A stretch of 41,761 bases of DNA from Bacteroidota bacterium (GCA_023458215.1 JAEXAJ010000226.1:1-41761), one strand, 5' to 3'; positions 22,348 through 31,054 are shown, numbered from the stretch's first letter. Program-made: numbers and translations. The notes: generated by a model not told the origin, from the letters alone.

Positions 22348-24498
22348 TTATTTTTCCATCAGTGCAAAGTCCAGTTGCTTCTTTTCCAAGTTGGCGCGCG
22401 CCACCTTGATCGTAATCGCATCGCCTAAACTATAAATCTTGTTCTTGCGTCGTCCGCGCAAGCAATAGTTTTTCTCATCAAATTCGTAGTAATCATCGTC
22501 GAGGTCACGAACAGGAATCATACCTTCGCACTTGTTCTCGTTCAGTTCTACGTACAAGCCCCATTCGGTTACACCGGAGATAACGCCGTCATAAATCTGT
22601 CCCAGGCGTTCGGTCATGAACTCTACCTGCTTGTACTTGATAGAGGCACGCTCGGCATTGGCGGCTATTTGCTCCATCGAGCTACTGTGTTCGCACAGGG
22701 CTTCGTACTTCTGTTCGGACACGCTGCGGCCGCCCAGGTCGATGTACTTGGTGAGCAGACGGTGCACCATCATATCCGGATAGCGGCGGATGGGCGAGGT
22801 GAAGTGCGTATAATAGTCAAAAGCCAGTCCGTAGTGACCCACGTTGTGCACCGAGTAGCGGGCTTTCTGCATGGCACGGATGGATACGGTTTCTATCAGG
22901 TTCTCTTCCTTCTTGCCTTGAATATCATCCAGCAGATGGTTGATTGACTTGGAAATGTCGGTCTTCGTGCCGCTGGTACGCAGCTTGTAGCCGAAGCGGG
23001 CTATGAACTGGGCCAGGTTGTCCAGCTTCTCGGGGTCGGGAAGGTCGTGGATACGGTAAGGCAATACCTTCGGTTTCTTGTTCTTGGGTACTCGGCCTAT
23101 CTTTTCAGCAACGGTGCGGTTGGCAAGCAGCATGAACTCTTCAATCAATTTATTGGCATCCTTCGATTCTTTGAAGTAAACGCTGATAGGCTTGCCTTTC
23201 GCGTCGATCTCGAACTTCACTTCGTAGCGGTCGAAGTTGATGGCGCCGGCTGCAAAACGCTTCTCGCGCAGAATCTTGGCGAGCTTATCCAATTCGAGGA
23301 TTTCCTCTTGGTAGTCGCCTTTTCCGGTTTCGATCACTTGCTGGGCTTCTTCGTAAGTAAAGCGGCGGTCGCTCTTAATAACGGTGTGCACCACGCGCGA
23401 GTCCTTCACTTCGCCTTTCTCGGTCATGTCGAAGATAACGGAGTAGGCCAGCTTCTCTTCGTTGGGACGCAGGGAGCAGATGAAGTTGCACAATCGTTCG
23501 GGCAGCATCGGGATGGTGCGGTCTACCAGATAGACGGAGGTGGCTCGCTTCTCGGCTTCCTTGTCGATGATACCGCCTTCGGGCACGTAGTGGGTGACGT
23601 CCGCAATGTGTACGCCTACCTCCCAAAGTCCGTCTTTCAGTTGGCGGATAGAGAGGGCGTCGTCAAAGTCCTTGGCATCTTTGGGGTCGATGGTGAAGGT
23701 GGTTACTCCCCGGAAGTCCTCACGCTTGGCAATCTCCTCCTCGGAGATCTCGGCGGGTATCTTGTCGGCAGCTTTCTCTACGGCAGACGGATATACATAC
23801 GGCAAACCGAATTCGGCGAGGATGGCATGCATCTCGGTGGTGTTATCTCCTGCTTTGCCCAGGATGTCGATTACTTGTCCGATGGGGTTCTTGGCTTTAT
23901 CGGGCCACTCCACTACCTTCACGATGGCTTTGTCGCCCGTCTTACCACCTTTCAGCTTCTCTTTGGGGATGAAGATATCGTTGGCCAGCGTGCGGTTTTC
24001 CGTCACCAGGAAGGCGTATGAACTGGCTACCTCCAAGGTGCCCACAAAGGTGTCGTTGGCACGTTCCAGTATCTCGATAACCTCTCCCTCGGCTTCGCGT
24101 CCGCGACGCTTGGCGTAGAAGGCGATACGTACCTTGTCATTGTTCATGGCGTGTGCCGAGTTGCGTTCGGCCACGAAGATAGGGTCGCCGCCACCTTCGG
24201 GTATGAAGGAGTTCTTTCCATTGCTCTTGCGCTGGAAGGTACCGGTCATCTCCACACCGTGATTGTTCAGCTTATATTTATGCTTGTCCACCTGGGTGAT
24301 GTAGTCATCGTCCGACAGTTCGGACAAGATGTCTATGCACAACATCTTCAGGGGATGCGTTGTAAGGTGCAGCTGTTCAAAGATGTATTTCAGGGACAGT
24401 ACTTCATTTTGCTTTGCATGGAAAAACTCCAGCACTATTTTGACAAGCTCTTTCTTCTTCATCCGCTTGCCGGCTTTCTTTTCTTTATTCTTAGCCAT
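22348..24498 (-). CDS. rnr: Ribonuclease R
   Basis: This is a 716-residue 3'-5' exoribonuclease of the RNase II/R family that degrades structured RNA and takes part in mRNA and rRNA quality control. It has an N-terminal Lys-rich winged helix (residues about 12-75), cold-shock domains (about 80-235), the RNB catalytic domain with 'DPKDAKDFDDALSI' (the metal-binding aspartates), 'TSPIRRYPDMMVHRLL' near the end of RNB, and a C-terminal S1 domain ('LGQIYDGVISGVTEWGLYVEL'). I place the start at ATG 24498 ('MAKNKEKKAGKRMKKKEL'). The longer open frame to 24561 is encoded by a MITE-like repeat and is not part of the native protein. Confidence 0.95.
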   Translation of the reverse strand: MAKNKEKKAGKRMKKKELVKIVLEFFHAKQNEVLSLKYIFEQLHLTTHPLKMLCIDILSELSDDDYITQVDKHKYKLNNHGVEMTGTFQRKSNGKNSFIPEGGGDPIFVAERNSAHAMNNDKVRIAFYAKRRGREAEGEVIEILERANDTFVGTLEVASSYAFLVTENRTLANDIFIPKEKLKGGKTGDKAIVKVVEWPDKAKNPIGQVIDILGKAGDNTTEMHAILAEFGLPYVYPSAVEKAADKIPAEISEEEIAKREDFRGVTTFTIDPKDAKDFDDALSIRQLKDGLWEVGVHIADVTHYVPEGGIIDKEAEKRATSVYLVDRTIPMLPERLCNFICSLRPNEEKLAYSVIFDMTEKGEVKDSRVVHTVIKSDRRFTYEEAQQVIETGKGDYQEEILELDKLAKILREKRFAAGAINFDRYEVKFEIDAKGKPISVYFKESKDANKLIEEFMLLANRTVAEKIGRVPKNKKPKVLPYRIHDLPDPEKLDNLAQFIARFGYKLRTSGTKTDISKSINHLLDDIQGKKEENLIETVSIRAMQKARYSVHNVGHYGLAFDYYTHFTSPIRRYPDMMVHRLLTKYIDLGGRSVSEQKYEALCEHSSSMEQIAANAERASIKYKQVEFMTERLGQIYDGVISGVTEWGLYVELNENKCEGMIPVRDLDDDYYEFDEKNYCLRGRRKNKIYSLGDAITIKVARANLEKKQLDFALMEK

Positions 24499-24513
24499 AA
24501 CATTTAATTTAGG

Positions 24514-24607
24514 AATGAAGAATGAAGAGTGAAGAATGAAGAATTGGGCTGCGCAATGCACTCACACCGCATGGTAATTCTTCATTCTTCATTCTCCATT
24601 CTTCATT
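24514..24607. mobile_element. MITE-like element upstream of rnr
   Basis: The 32-bp arms 24514-24545 and 24576-24607 match at 30 of 32 positions and are made of GAAGAAT-type words. The 30-bp core starts GGGCTGCGC and ends ACCGCATGGT. It is the same family as the copy inside mnmD (11793-11887). It is 16 bp upstream of the rnr start codon and would lie in the rnr leader. Confidence 0.8.
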
Positions 24608-24724
24608 TATTTGTTTTATGCAAAGTAAACAAATAAAAGTATTGGGTCGTTCAATCTTCCTCTAAAATCTTGTTATACTGCTGAAAATAATAGTTGAACA
24701 ACTGTTCGAAATCAATTTATGTAC

Positions 24725-24732
24725 TATATTTG
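24725..24732 (+). promoter_or_regulatory. -7 element of the CDF transporter promoter
   Basis: TATATTTG matches TAnnTTTG and lies 23 bp before the start codon at 24756. A matching -33 TTTG is not seen, so the promoter may need an activator or may be weak. Confidence 0.5.
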
Positions 24733-24755
24733 CAACGACTAAGCAAAACGGGTCA

Positions 24756-25688
24756 ATGGAAAAACAAATTCAGAATCAGGAAGACGCTGCACGAGGGAAA
24801 GCTATTTACAAGGTGACGTTAGTGGGTAGTTTGGTCAATTTTCTCTTGGTTGTCTTTAAGTTTTTTGCGGGTATCATGGGCCACAGTGCGGCTATGCTTG
24901 CCGATGCTGTACACTCTCTATCCGATTTTATTACGGACATCATTGTTATTGCTTTCGTCCGTATCTCTTCGAAGCCCGAAGACGAGGGGCATGATTACGG
25001 TCACGGAAAATATGAAACGTTGGCAACCGCTATCATCGGTATAATTCTGCTTTTTGTTGGTTTCGGCATATTGTGGAACGGGGCTACGTCTATTTATCAT
25101 TTCTTGAATGGCGCGTCTTTGCCCGAACCGGGAATGTTGGCATTGATAGCTGCTTTGATATCCATTGTTTTCAAAGAAATTCTTTATCAATATACCATTT
25201 TCGAAGGAAAGAAACTGAACTCCCAAGCTGTTCTGGCCAACGCATGGCATCACCGGAGCGACGCTCTTTCGTCCATAGGTACCGCTATCGGTATTGGCGG
25301 AGCCATTCTTCTGGGCAATCATTGGCGCGTATTAGACCCGATAGCGGCAGTAATCGTCAGTCTCTTCATTATGAAAGTGGCTGTTCAGTTACTGATACCT
25401 TGCGTAGAAGAACTGTTGGAGAAGTCTTTGCCTGCCGAAGTGGAGGACAAAATACAGGAAACCATCCTTTCGTTTCCCGGAGTGAGTTCGCCACATCATC
25501 TTCGTACCCGCCGCATCGGGAATTACTATGCCATCGAGGTGCATGTGCGCATGAATGGTAAAATTCCATTGGAAGAAGCCCACCATACGGCAACCGCCAT
25601 TGAGAACAAGTTGAGGGAGCTATTTGGCAGGGGTACCCATATCGGTATTCATGTAGAGCCGATGAAGGAAGAGGGAGACAAGTTATAA
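24756..25688 (+). CDS. Cation diffusion facilitator metal exporter
   Basis: This is a 310-residue CDF-family (FieF/CzcD-like) transporter that exports Zn2+, Fe2+ or similar ions in exchange for protons across the inner membrane. About six membrane segments occupy residues 18-205. The metal site is recognisable as 'LADAVHSLSDFITD' in segment 2 and 'NAWHHRSDALSS' in segment 5. The C-terminal cytoplasmic domain (about 215-305) has 'FPGVSSPHHLRTRRIGNYYAIEVHVRMNGKIP' type sequence and ends 'THIGIHVEP'. The stop codon is within the first bases of an intergenic repeat (25682 onward). The ion specificity is not readable. It faces the same direction as the SDR-PAP2-kinase genes. Confidence 0.92.
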   Translation: MEKQIQNQEDAARGKAIYKVTLVGSLVNFLLVVFKFFAGIMGHSAAMLADAVHSLSDFITDIIVIAFVRISSKPEDEGHDYGHGKYETLATAIIGIILLFVGFGILWNGATSIYHFLNGASLPEPGMLALIAALISIVFKEILYQYTIFEGKKLNSQAVLANAWHHRSDALSSIGTAIGIGGAILLGNHWRVLDPIAAVIVSLFIMKVAVQLLIPCVEELLEKSLPAEVEDKIQETILSFPGVSSPHHLRTRRIGNYYAIEVHVRMNGKIPLEEAHHTATAIENKLRELFGRGTHIGIHVEPMKEEGDKL

Positions 25689-25721
25689 GTTGTGAGTTAT
25701 AAGTTATTTGTTTGTTATAAC
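25682..25721. repeat. Truncated copy of the TTATAAGTTAT repeat
   Basis: The first 34 bases differ at one position from those at 36807-36840. The right arm is reduced to TTATAAC (25715-25721), which can pair with GTTATAA. It covers the last codons of the CDF gene and most of the gap before the SDR gene. Confidence 0.6.
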
Positions 25722-25742
25722 GATAAATGAGATATTAATATA

Positions 25743-26750
25743 ATGGAATCGGTTCTAATTACAGGTGCAAGCGGATTTATCGGGAGTTTCATTGTGGAAG
25801 AGGCATTGAGACGTAAGTTCGGTGTGTGGGCGGGGATTCGTTCATCCAGCAGTCGTGAGTACTTGCAGAACCGGAAGATACATATATTGGAGCTGGACTT
25901 TGCCCATCCTAACGAGCTGCGGGCGCAACTGTCTGGACATAAGGGTACTTATAATAAGTTCGATTACATAATCCACTGTGCGGGTGTTACGAAGTGTGTG
26001 GATAAGAATGACTTCGACCGGGTGAACTTCCTGCAAACCAAGTACTTTGTAGATACGCTGAGAGAACTGAATATGATTCCGAAACAGTTTATTTTTATCA
26101 GTACTTTGAGTGTATACGGGCCTGTGCGTGAGAAAGATTTTACACCGATAACAGAAGATGATAGTCCCGCACCTAATACGGCATACGGCTTCAGCAAACT
26201 GAAGACTGAACTTTATTTGCAGAGCATTCCGGGTTTCCCATACGTCATCTACCGCCCTACGGGTGTCTACGGTCCTCGTGAGAAAGATTATTTCCTGATG
26301 GCGAAATCCATTCAGCAACATACCGATTTCGCAGTGGGGTTCCGCCGGCAGGACTTGACATTTGTCTATGTCAAAGATATAGTGCAGGCAGTATTTCTGG
26401 GAATCGACAAACAAGTATGCCGCCGTTCTTACTTTTTGGCGGACGGTGAGGTGTATCAAAGTCGCACTTTTTCCGATTTAATAAGGAAAGAATTGGGAAA
26501 TCCGTTTGTTATTCGCTTCAGATGCCCGTTAATTGTTCTGAAAGTAGTATCTTTGCTCGCTGAATTTTGGGCGAAGCGTCAGAATACGACCAGTACGCTC
26601 AATTCGGATAAATATAGAATAATGAAACAACGCAACTGGCAGTGCGATATTGCTCCGGCTGTAAAGGAACTGGGTTACAGTCCCGAATACAATTTGGAAC
26701 GGGGAGTAAAGGAAACCATTGCGTGGTACAAAGAACAAGGATGGCTTTAG
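25743..26750 (+). CDS. NAD-dependent epimerase/dehydratase (extended SDR)
   Basis: This is a 335-residue extended short-chain dehydrogenase/reductase, the fold of nucleotide-sugar epimerases and 3-beta-hydroxysteroid dehydrogenase-like enzymes. The NAD(P) site is 'VLITGASGFIGSFIVEEAL', 'FDYIIHCAGVTK' follows strand 4, 'FISTLSVYGP' supplies the Ser/Thr, and the catalytic pair is in 'TAYGFSKLKTEL' (Tyr and Lys, YxxxK). 'VIYRPTGVYGPREKDYF' is also typical. The start is an ATG 3 bp after a TAATATA stretch; no alternative is better. Its stop overlaps the PAP2 start by 10 bp, so the two may work on one pathway, perhaps an envelope lipid or isoprenoid-linked intermediate (inference). The substrate is unknown. 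Confidence 0.88.
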   Translation: MESVLITGASGFIGSFIVEEALRRKFGVWAGIRSSSSREYLQNRKIHILELDFAHPNELRAQLSGHKGTYNKFDYIIHCAGVTKCVDKNDFDRVNFLQTKYFVDTLRELNMIPKQFIFISTLSVYGPVREKDFTPITEDDSPAPNTAYGFSKLKTELYLQSIPGFPYVIYRPTGVYGPREKDYFLMAKSIQQHTDFAVGFRRQDLTFVYVKDIVQAVFLGIDKQVCRRSYFLADGEVYQSRTFSDLIRKELGNPFVIRFRCPLIVLKVVSLLAEFWAKRQNTTSTLNSDKYRIMKQRNWQCDIAPAVKELGYSPEYNLERGVKETIAWYKEQGWL

Positions 26751-27706
26751 ACTTATTTAAACGGGTAGAATCCCGCAAAGGGCTTTTTGCAGTTGAGAAG
26801 ATCACGTTGATATACAATCTGTTGACATCTATTCTCATTCTATTTCTTTATCAGGAAATGGATCATCCGGGGCAGATGCTTCTCGATCGCGCTATGATTG
26901 CGGGGATGACGTTCCTGTTGATGTACCTTTACCGTTTGGCTCCGTGTAAGTTCTCGGCTTTTATACGTATAGCTATCCAGATGTCGTTACTTTCCTATTG
27001 GTATCCTGATACATTTGAGTTCAACCGGGTATTCCCTAACCTCGATCATGTCTTTGCCTCCGCCGAGCAATGGATATTCGGAGGCCAGCCGGCTGTATGG
27101 TTCTGTAACAAGTTCCCGGAGATGTGGGTGAGCGAACCGTTCAATATGGGGTACTTTGCCTATTATCCGATGATTCTGTTGGTGGTGGTATGGTATTTTA
27201 TATATCGTTTCGACCTTTTCGAGAAAGTTTCTTTTGTGGTGGTTACTGCATTCTTTATTTATTATCTTATCTATATATTCGTTCCTGTGGCCGGTCCACA
27301 GTTCTATTTTCCTGCTATTGGCGACGATCATGTGGCGCAAGGCCTATTTCCTGCTATTGGTGATTATTTCCATCATCATCAGGAACTTCTGCCCGGTCCG
27401 GGATACGAGCATGGATTCTTCTATAATCTGGTGGAGGGTTCACAGCAGGTAGGCGAACGTCCTACGGCGGCTTTTCCCAGTTCACACGTGGGGATGTCTA
27501 CTATACTGATGATTATGGCGTTCCGTGCCAATAAGTATTTGTTCACTTGTCTGTTGCCCTTCTACTTGTTGTTGTGCGGTGCTACGGTCTATATACAGGC
27601 ACACTATCTTATTGATTCTATTGTAGGCTTTGTTTCTGCTTTCGTCATTTATATGGTTGCTACATGGATGTTCAAGCGATGGTTTGCGCAGCCGATGTTC
27701 AAATGA
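26741..27706 (+). CDS. PAP2-family membrane phosphatase/phosphotransferase
   Basis: This is a 321-residue polytopic inner-membrane protein with about six to seven hydrophobic segments. The PAP2 motifs are seen toward the C-terminus: 'TAAFPSSHVGMS' (Ser-His motif) and 'IQAHYLIDSIVGF' (the His-Asp motif), with 'VPVAGPQFYFP' before them in the place of the first motif. The longer, inositol-phosphorylceramide-synthase-like layout (long N-terminal half) is more likely than a short BacA/PgpB type, which would fit the sphingolipid-making Bacteroides, but this is an inference. I start at ATG 26741 because the longer open frame from 26642 lies entirely within the SDR gene. The kinase gene follows after 19 bp. 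Confidence 0.83.
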   Translation: MALDLFKRVESRKGLFAVEKITLIYNLLTSILILFLYQEMDHPGQMLLDRAMIAGMTFLLMYLYRLAPCKFSAFIRIAIQMSLLSYWYPDTFEFNRVFPNLDHVFASAEQWIFGGQPAVWFCNKFPEMWVSEPFNMGYFAYYPMILLVVVWYFIYRFDLFEKVSFVVVTAFFIYYLIYIFVPVAGPQFYFPAIGDDHVAQGLFPAIGDYFHHHQELLPGPGYEHGFFYNLVEGSQQVGERPTAAFPSSHVGMSTILMIMAFRANKYLFTCLLPFYLLLCGATVYIQAHYLIDSIVGFVSAFVIYMVATWMFKRWFAQPMFK

Positions 27707-27725
27707 GGGTGAAAATCCGATACTG

Positions 27726-29942
27726 ATGAAATATATATCCGGACCGGTTGCCGGTCTTTTCTTCTTATTATTTGCTACTTTCGTGTCTTCGGCAGAAAAA
27801 CAATCGCTTGAAGAACTGTTGTCTGTTGCCCGGAAAGCGGATAAATCTTCCGCTTATCTCGATGTTTGCGCCTATATGGTGGAGGAGGGAGAGGTCTCCG
27901 AACTCTTCACCGAATACCTGGAAAAAGGTTACCGGATGGCTCTGAGCGAAAAGAATGCGGAGTCCATTGCCCGCTACTACGATTGCAAAGCAGAGTACGG
28001 CATGCTTCAAGGTGAATTGGGCCGCTACATGGAGTACAAGGGCAAAGCCTATTCCATCTACGGGAAGCTGGGCAAGAAAGGAGCTCAGGCAAATAGCTGC
28101 ATCTATATGGGAAACTACTACAATGCCATCGGCGAATATGATTCGGCACGAGTCTATCTGAAATTGATGCAACCTTATGCCAGGCAGCACATTGCCGAGT
28201 CGTCCTACCATATTATGTTGTCCTGCCTGGCAGACACTTACTACCGGATGGGGGAGAAAGACTCTGCCATCCGGTACGAGAAGTTGTCCGTAGAGGCTTC
28301 TACAGAGTTGTGCGATACCTTCTACCTATCCGGCAGCTACCGTTCGCTTGCTATGTACTACCGTGCATTGGGCGTTATGGATTCCTCTTTGGCGTATTAT
28401 GAAAAGGCGCTCGACTTGTCTTTACGGGGAGACAAAAGCGGTTCGAGTGAGATGGAAGAACTGACCGCACTGTATATGGGGCTTGCCGTGCTGTGCGTCG
28501 ATATGAAGCGGCACGAAGCGGTGCGCGGCTATCTGCAAAAGGGAGTGGAGGCCGTCAGCAAGGTCAACAATGAGATCTTTTTGGCACAGGCGTATTCCAA
28601 TATAGGTTCTGTTTTCCAGATAGAAGGAGACGACAAGCAAGCGGCTGTGTACCTGACAAAGGGCATGGAGCTATGTGAGAAACTGAACATGCACGACAAT
28701 TATCTGAGGGGTGTTGCTTATTTCATGAAACTGCACGAGGGGCTCGGAAATGCCGACTCCGTGCGTCAATATATCCGGAAGGCCGAGAAGTGCATTCCTC
28801 TGGTAAGAGCTACGATGGCAAAGGTCAGTTACTTCCAGGTTTTGATGGAATGGCTGATGAGGCAGCACGATTACGCCGGAGCGCTGCGGGTGGGTGATAG
28901 GATTCTCCAACTGGACGGCATACAAACAAGCCGATTTGTGCTGCAAGAACTTTATGCCAACGCCCGTATCTGCCATTATCAGTTGGGAAACTATAAGGCT
29001 GCATACGAGAGCCTGGACAAGACGGTAGCTTTGCGCGACTCCATGAATGACGCTCAGAAATCCCGCGAATTGCAGGAACTCTCCGTGAAGTACCGGACCA
29101 AAGAAAAGGAGCTTGAAATAGTGCGGCTGAACGCCCAAAAGGCGCGGAACGAGGAGAAGGCGCGGCTGCGTGTGTTGATTCTGCTGAGTTGCCTGGTGGT
29201 TGTATCGTCGGTATTCCTCTATATCGTCCAGCGGCAGAAGATGCGGACCGAACGGCTGAAACGTGCCGCCGAGGAGAAAGAACGCGAATTCGCCGTCTTG
29301 AAGAAGGAGACCGAACTGCGTCTTGCCCGCAAGTACATCGACGGACTGGAAACGGAACGCAGCCGTCTTGCCAAGGAACTGCACGACGGAGTGAGCAACA
29401 ACCTGCTGGCTCTTGAAACCCGCCTGAAGAAACTGCTGACGGAGGGGGATGCCTCTGTATTTTCTTTTCTCGCAGAGACACGCGAGGACGTAAGAAATAT
29501 TTCTCACGAGCTGATGCCGCCCATGTTCCGGTATGCAACGATTGACGAAATGCTGTGGGACTATGTGAACAATCTGACGGCCTCCCCGCAAGTCAATTTG
29601 AGATACTATTCGGACCCTTCGGGGGTGGATTGGAACATCGTGTCCGAGAATATAGGCTACGAGATTTACCGCATTGTGCAAGAGGCCTTGAACAATAGCT
29701 TGAAATATGCCCATGCCACCGCTGCCACGGTAAGCCTGGAGTTGGACGGGAACGTATTAAATGTTTGTATCACAGACAATGGCGTCGGTTTTGACCCCGC
29801 TTCCAAGTTCAGAGGCATCGGCATACGGACCATGAAGGAGCGTGCCGCCGTAGTGGGCGGGAAACTCCTTATAGAGAGTGGTGAAGCGGGTACGAAGGTG
29901 AAACTTATTGTTACTATTTTTCCGTCAGATGGAAGAAAATGA
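27726..29942 (+). CDS. TPR-containing membrane sensor histidine kinase (NarL-partner type)
   Basis: This is a 738-residue sensor kinase. The start at 27726 gives a signal peptide ('VAGLFFLLFATFVSSAEKQ'); the longer frame from 27630 is inside the PAP2 gene. Residues about 30-460 are helical TPR-like repeats ('YIGKLGKKGAQANSCIYMGN', 'AYSNIGSVFQIEGDDKQAAVYL' type), placed in the periplasm. A coiled coil is followed by one membrane segment at about 483-505. The dimerisation and phosphoacceptor segment of HisKA_3 type contains His553 in 'RLAKELHDGVSNNLL'. The ATPase domain shows the N-box 'IVQEALNNSLKYAHA', 'ITDNGVGFD' and 'GIGIRTMKERAAVVGGKL'. HisKA_3 kinases pair with LuxR/NarL-type regulators, and such a regulator is encoded next (30201). 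The periplasmic signal is unknown. Confidence 0.92.
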   Translation: MKYISGPVAGLFFLLFATFVSSAEKQSLEELLSVARKADKSSAYLDVCAYMVEEGEVSELFTEYLEKGYRMALSEKNAESIARYYDCKAEYGMLQGELGRYMEYKGKAYSIYGKLGKKGAQANSCIYMGNYYNAIGEYDSARVYLKLMQPYARQHIAESSYHIMLSCLADTYYRMGEKDSAIRYEKLSVEASTELCDTFYLSGSYRSLAMYYRALGVMDSSLAYYEKALDLSLRGDKSGSSEMEELTALYMGLAVLCVDMKRHEAVRGYLQKGVEAVSKVNNEIFLAQAYSNIGSVFQIEGDDKQAAVYLTKGMELCEKLNMHDNYLRGVAYFMKLHEGLGNADSVRQYIRKAEKCIPLVRATMAKVSYFQVLMEWLMRQHDYAGALRVGDRILQLDGIQTSRFVLQELYANARICHYQLGNYKAAYESLDKTVALRDSMNDAQKSRELQELSVKYRTKEKELEIVRLNAQKARNEEKARLRVLILLSCLVVVSSVFLYIVQRQKMRTERLKRAAEEKEREFAVLKKETELRLARKYIDGLETERSRLAKELHDGVSNNLLALETRLKKLLTEGDASVFSFLAETREDVRNISHELMPPMFRYATIDEMLWDYVNNLTASPQVNLRYYSDPSGVDWNIVSENIGYEIYRIVQEALNNSLKYAHATAATVSLELDGNVLNVCITDNGVGFDPASKFRGIGIRTMKERAAVVGGKLLIESGEAGTKVKLIVTIFPSDGRK

Positions 29943-29948
29943 CTTGTA

Positions 29949-29964
29949 TCACGGAATTCCGTGA
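29949..29964. promoter_or_regulatory. 16-bp palindromic operator upstream of the response regulator gene
   Basis: TCACGGAATTCCGTGA is a perfect 16-bp palindrome, 6 bp after the kinase stop codon and 22 bp before a TATATTTG element (29987-29994). The 19-bp string TATCACGGAATTCCGTGAG (29946-29965 region) recurs at 31175-31193, with the same distance to a TATATTTG. It is likely the binding site of the encoded regulator. Confidence 0.75.
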
Positions 29965-29986
29965 GCAACGGTAAGCGATATACGGT

Positions 29987-29994
29987 TATATTTG
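29987..29994 (+). promoter_or_regulatory. -7 element of the response regulator promoter
   Basis: TATATTTG fits the consensus. There is no TTTG 19-21 bp upstream; the palindrome occupies the region just upstream instead, which is the arrangement expected of an activator-dependent promoter. The predicted leader is about 200 nt. Confidence 0.6.
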
Positions 29995-30053
29995 CCAAAA
30001 AAATAGAAAGACAAACTAAGGTATATTGTTTTCGCAAGTACTCAACTGATTAG

Positions 30054-30163
30054 TTGACGAGGAGACAAGTTGACAAGGGGAATAGTCCTGATTCCCACTA
30101 TTCATAGCATATTGTGTAGTACTATCTACCTTGTCAACTCGTATCTACAGCCTTGTTACCTGA
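30054..30163. repeat. Inverted-repeat element in the response regulator leader
   Basis: AGTTGACAAGG (30068-30078) and CCTTGTCAACT (30129-30139) are perfect 11-bp complements. The flanking words TTGACGAGGAGACAAG and CTACAGCCTTGT extend a looser similarity. It looks like an inserted repeat within the long leader rather than a terminator. Confidence 0.45.
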
Positions 30164-30200
30164 AAAGCTTGAGCTTGCTAAAGCTGAGTAATATAAAATT

Positions 30201-30857
30201 ATGGTAAATAGAAAAACGGAAATAGCAATCGTTGACGATCATGGTCTGGTATTGGAAGGCCTCAAAAGTATATTGAACGATATGCCGCAGATAGGAAACG
30301 TGCAGACGGTATTTACCGGTGAAGAACTCGTCAGACTGCTCAGAACAAGGACTTTCGATATTTATATTCTGGATATCGAACTGTCCGGAATGAACGGCTT
30401 CGATGTCATCCGAGAAATCCGAGCCAAAGATAAAAAGGCGCATATCATCATCAATACTATGCACGAAGAGATATGGATTATCAACAAACTGATTCAGAGC
30501 AACGTCGATTCCGTTATCCTCAAGACATCCGATACGGAACAGATAAAGAACGCCATCCAGGCGGCGCTCGACGGGCGGTCCTATTTCTGCCCCCGTTTTG
30601 AATACATACGTCACAAACTTCGCCACCGTCCCGGTACCAAGCTGCTGAACCAGGATATACCCACTCCCCGTGAGCAGGAAGTGCTGGAATCTATTTCCGA
30701 AGGCTTGAGCACGGGAGAAATCTCCGAAAAACTCTGCATCTCCGAGAATACCGTAGAGACGTATCGCAAGAATCTGATGCTGAAGTTCGGTGCCAAGAAC
30801 TCGACGGACTTAGTGGTGAAGGCCCTCGCAAGCGGCTATCTCACTATATCCATCTGA
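30201..30857 (+). CDS. LuxR/NarL-family response regulator
   Basis: This 218-residue two-domain response regulator has a receiver (residues about 5-125) with the acidic pair D12/D13 in 'IAIVDDHG', the phosphoacceptor D58 in 'IYILDIELSGMNG', Thr in 'INTMHEE' and Lys in 'SVILKTSD'. A LuxR-type helix-turn-helix (about 150-215) follows: 'PTPREQEVLESISEGLS', 'EISEKLCISENTVETYRKNLMLKFG'. It is the natural partner of the upstream HisKA_3 kinase, transcribed in the same direction 258 bp downstream, but it has its own promoter with a palindrome. The same palindrome before the 31252 operon suggests the regulon, including its own gene. Confidence 0.93.
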   Translation: MVNRKTEIAIVDDHGLVLEGLKSILNDMPQIGNVQTVFTGEELVRLLRTRTFDIYILDIELSGMNGFDVIREIRAKDKKAHIIINTMHEEIWIINKLIQSNVDSVILKTSDTEQIKNAIQAALDGRSYFCPRFEYIRHKLRHRPGTKLLNQDIPTPREQEVLESISEGLSTGEISEKLCISENTVETYRKNLMLKFGAKNSTDLVVKALASGYLTISI

Positions 30858-30966
30858 TGTGTATTCCTGTTCGACGCCCGTTCGGCGAATCCCCACCACG
30901 TGACCTTACGCCGGATAAATCCTGACATCACCCTCGTTGCCAAACAAGATGCCGTAGAGCCTCGCC

Positions 30967-31054
30967 GACAGTTAGCACAGGTATCCTCTACAGTTAGCAC
31001 AAGTATAGAGGATACCTGTGCTAACTGTCGGACACACTTGTGCTAAGTGTCAGC
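30967..31054. repeat. Four-unit 22-bp array in ++-- orientation with a perfect 26-bp hairpin
   Basis: Units start at 30967, 30989, 31011 and 31033, each 22 bp. Units 1 and 2 carry CAGTTAGCACA; units 3 and 4 carry the reverse complement-like TGTGCTAA. As a result 30965-30990 and 31006-31031 form a perfect 26-bp inverted repeat with a 15-nt loop. Unit 4 alone is a small palindrome, ACACTT-gtgct-AAGTGT. It lies in the 394-bp gap 30858-31251 downstream of the response regulator. I see no gene in the rest of the gap; a nine-base C-run follows at about 31054-31062. Confidence 0.75.

Noticed and set aside
23047..24021. 324-residue open frame on the plus strand
   Set aside because: Antisense to rnr; composition follows the codon pattern of the real gene.
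24499..24561. Upstream start for RNase R
   Set aside because: The added 21 residues come from the MITE-like repeat, and the ATG at 24498 gives the normal Lys-rich N-terminus.
28671..29714. 347-residue open frame on the minus strand
   Set aside because: Antisense to the histidine kinase with all catalytic motifs on the plus strand.
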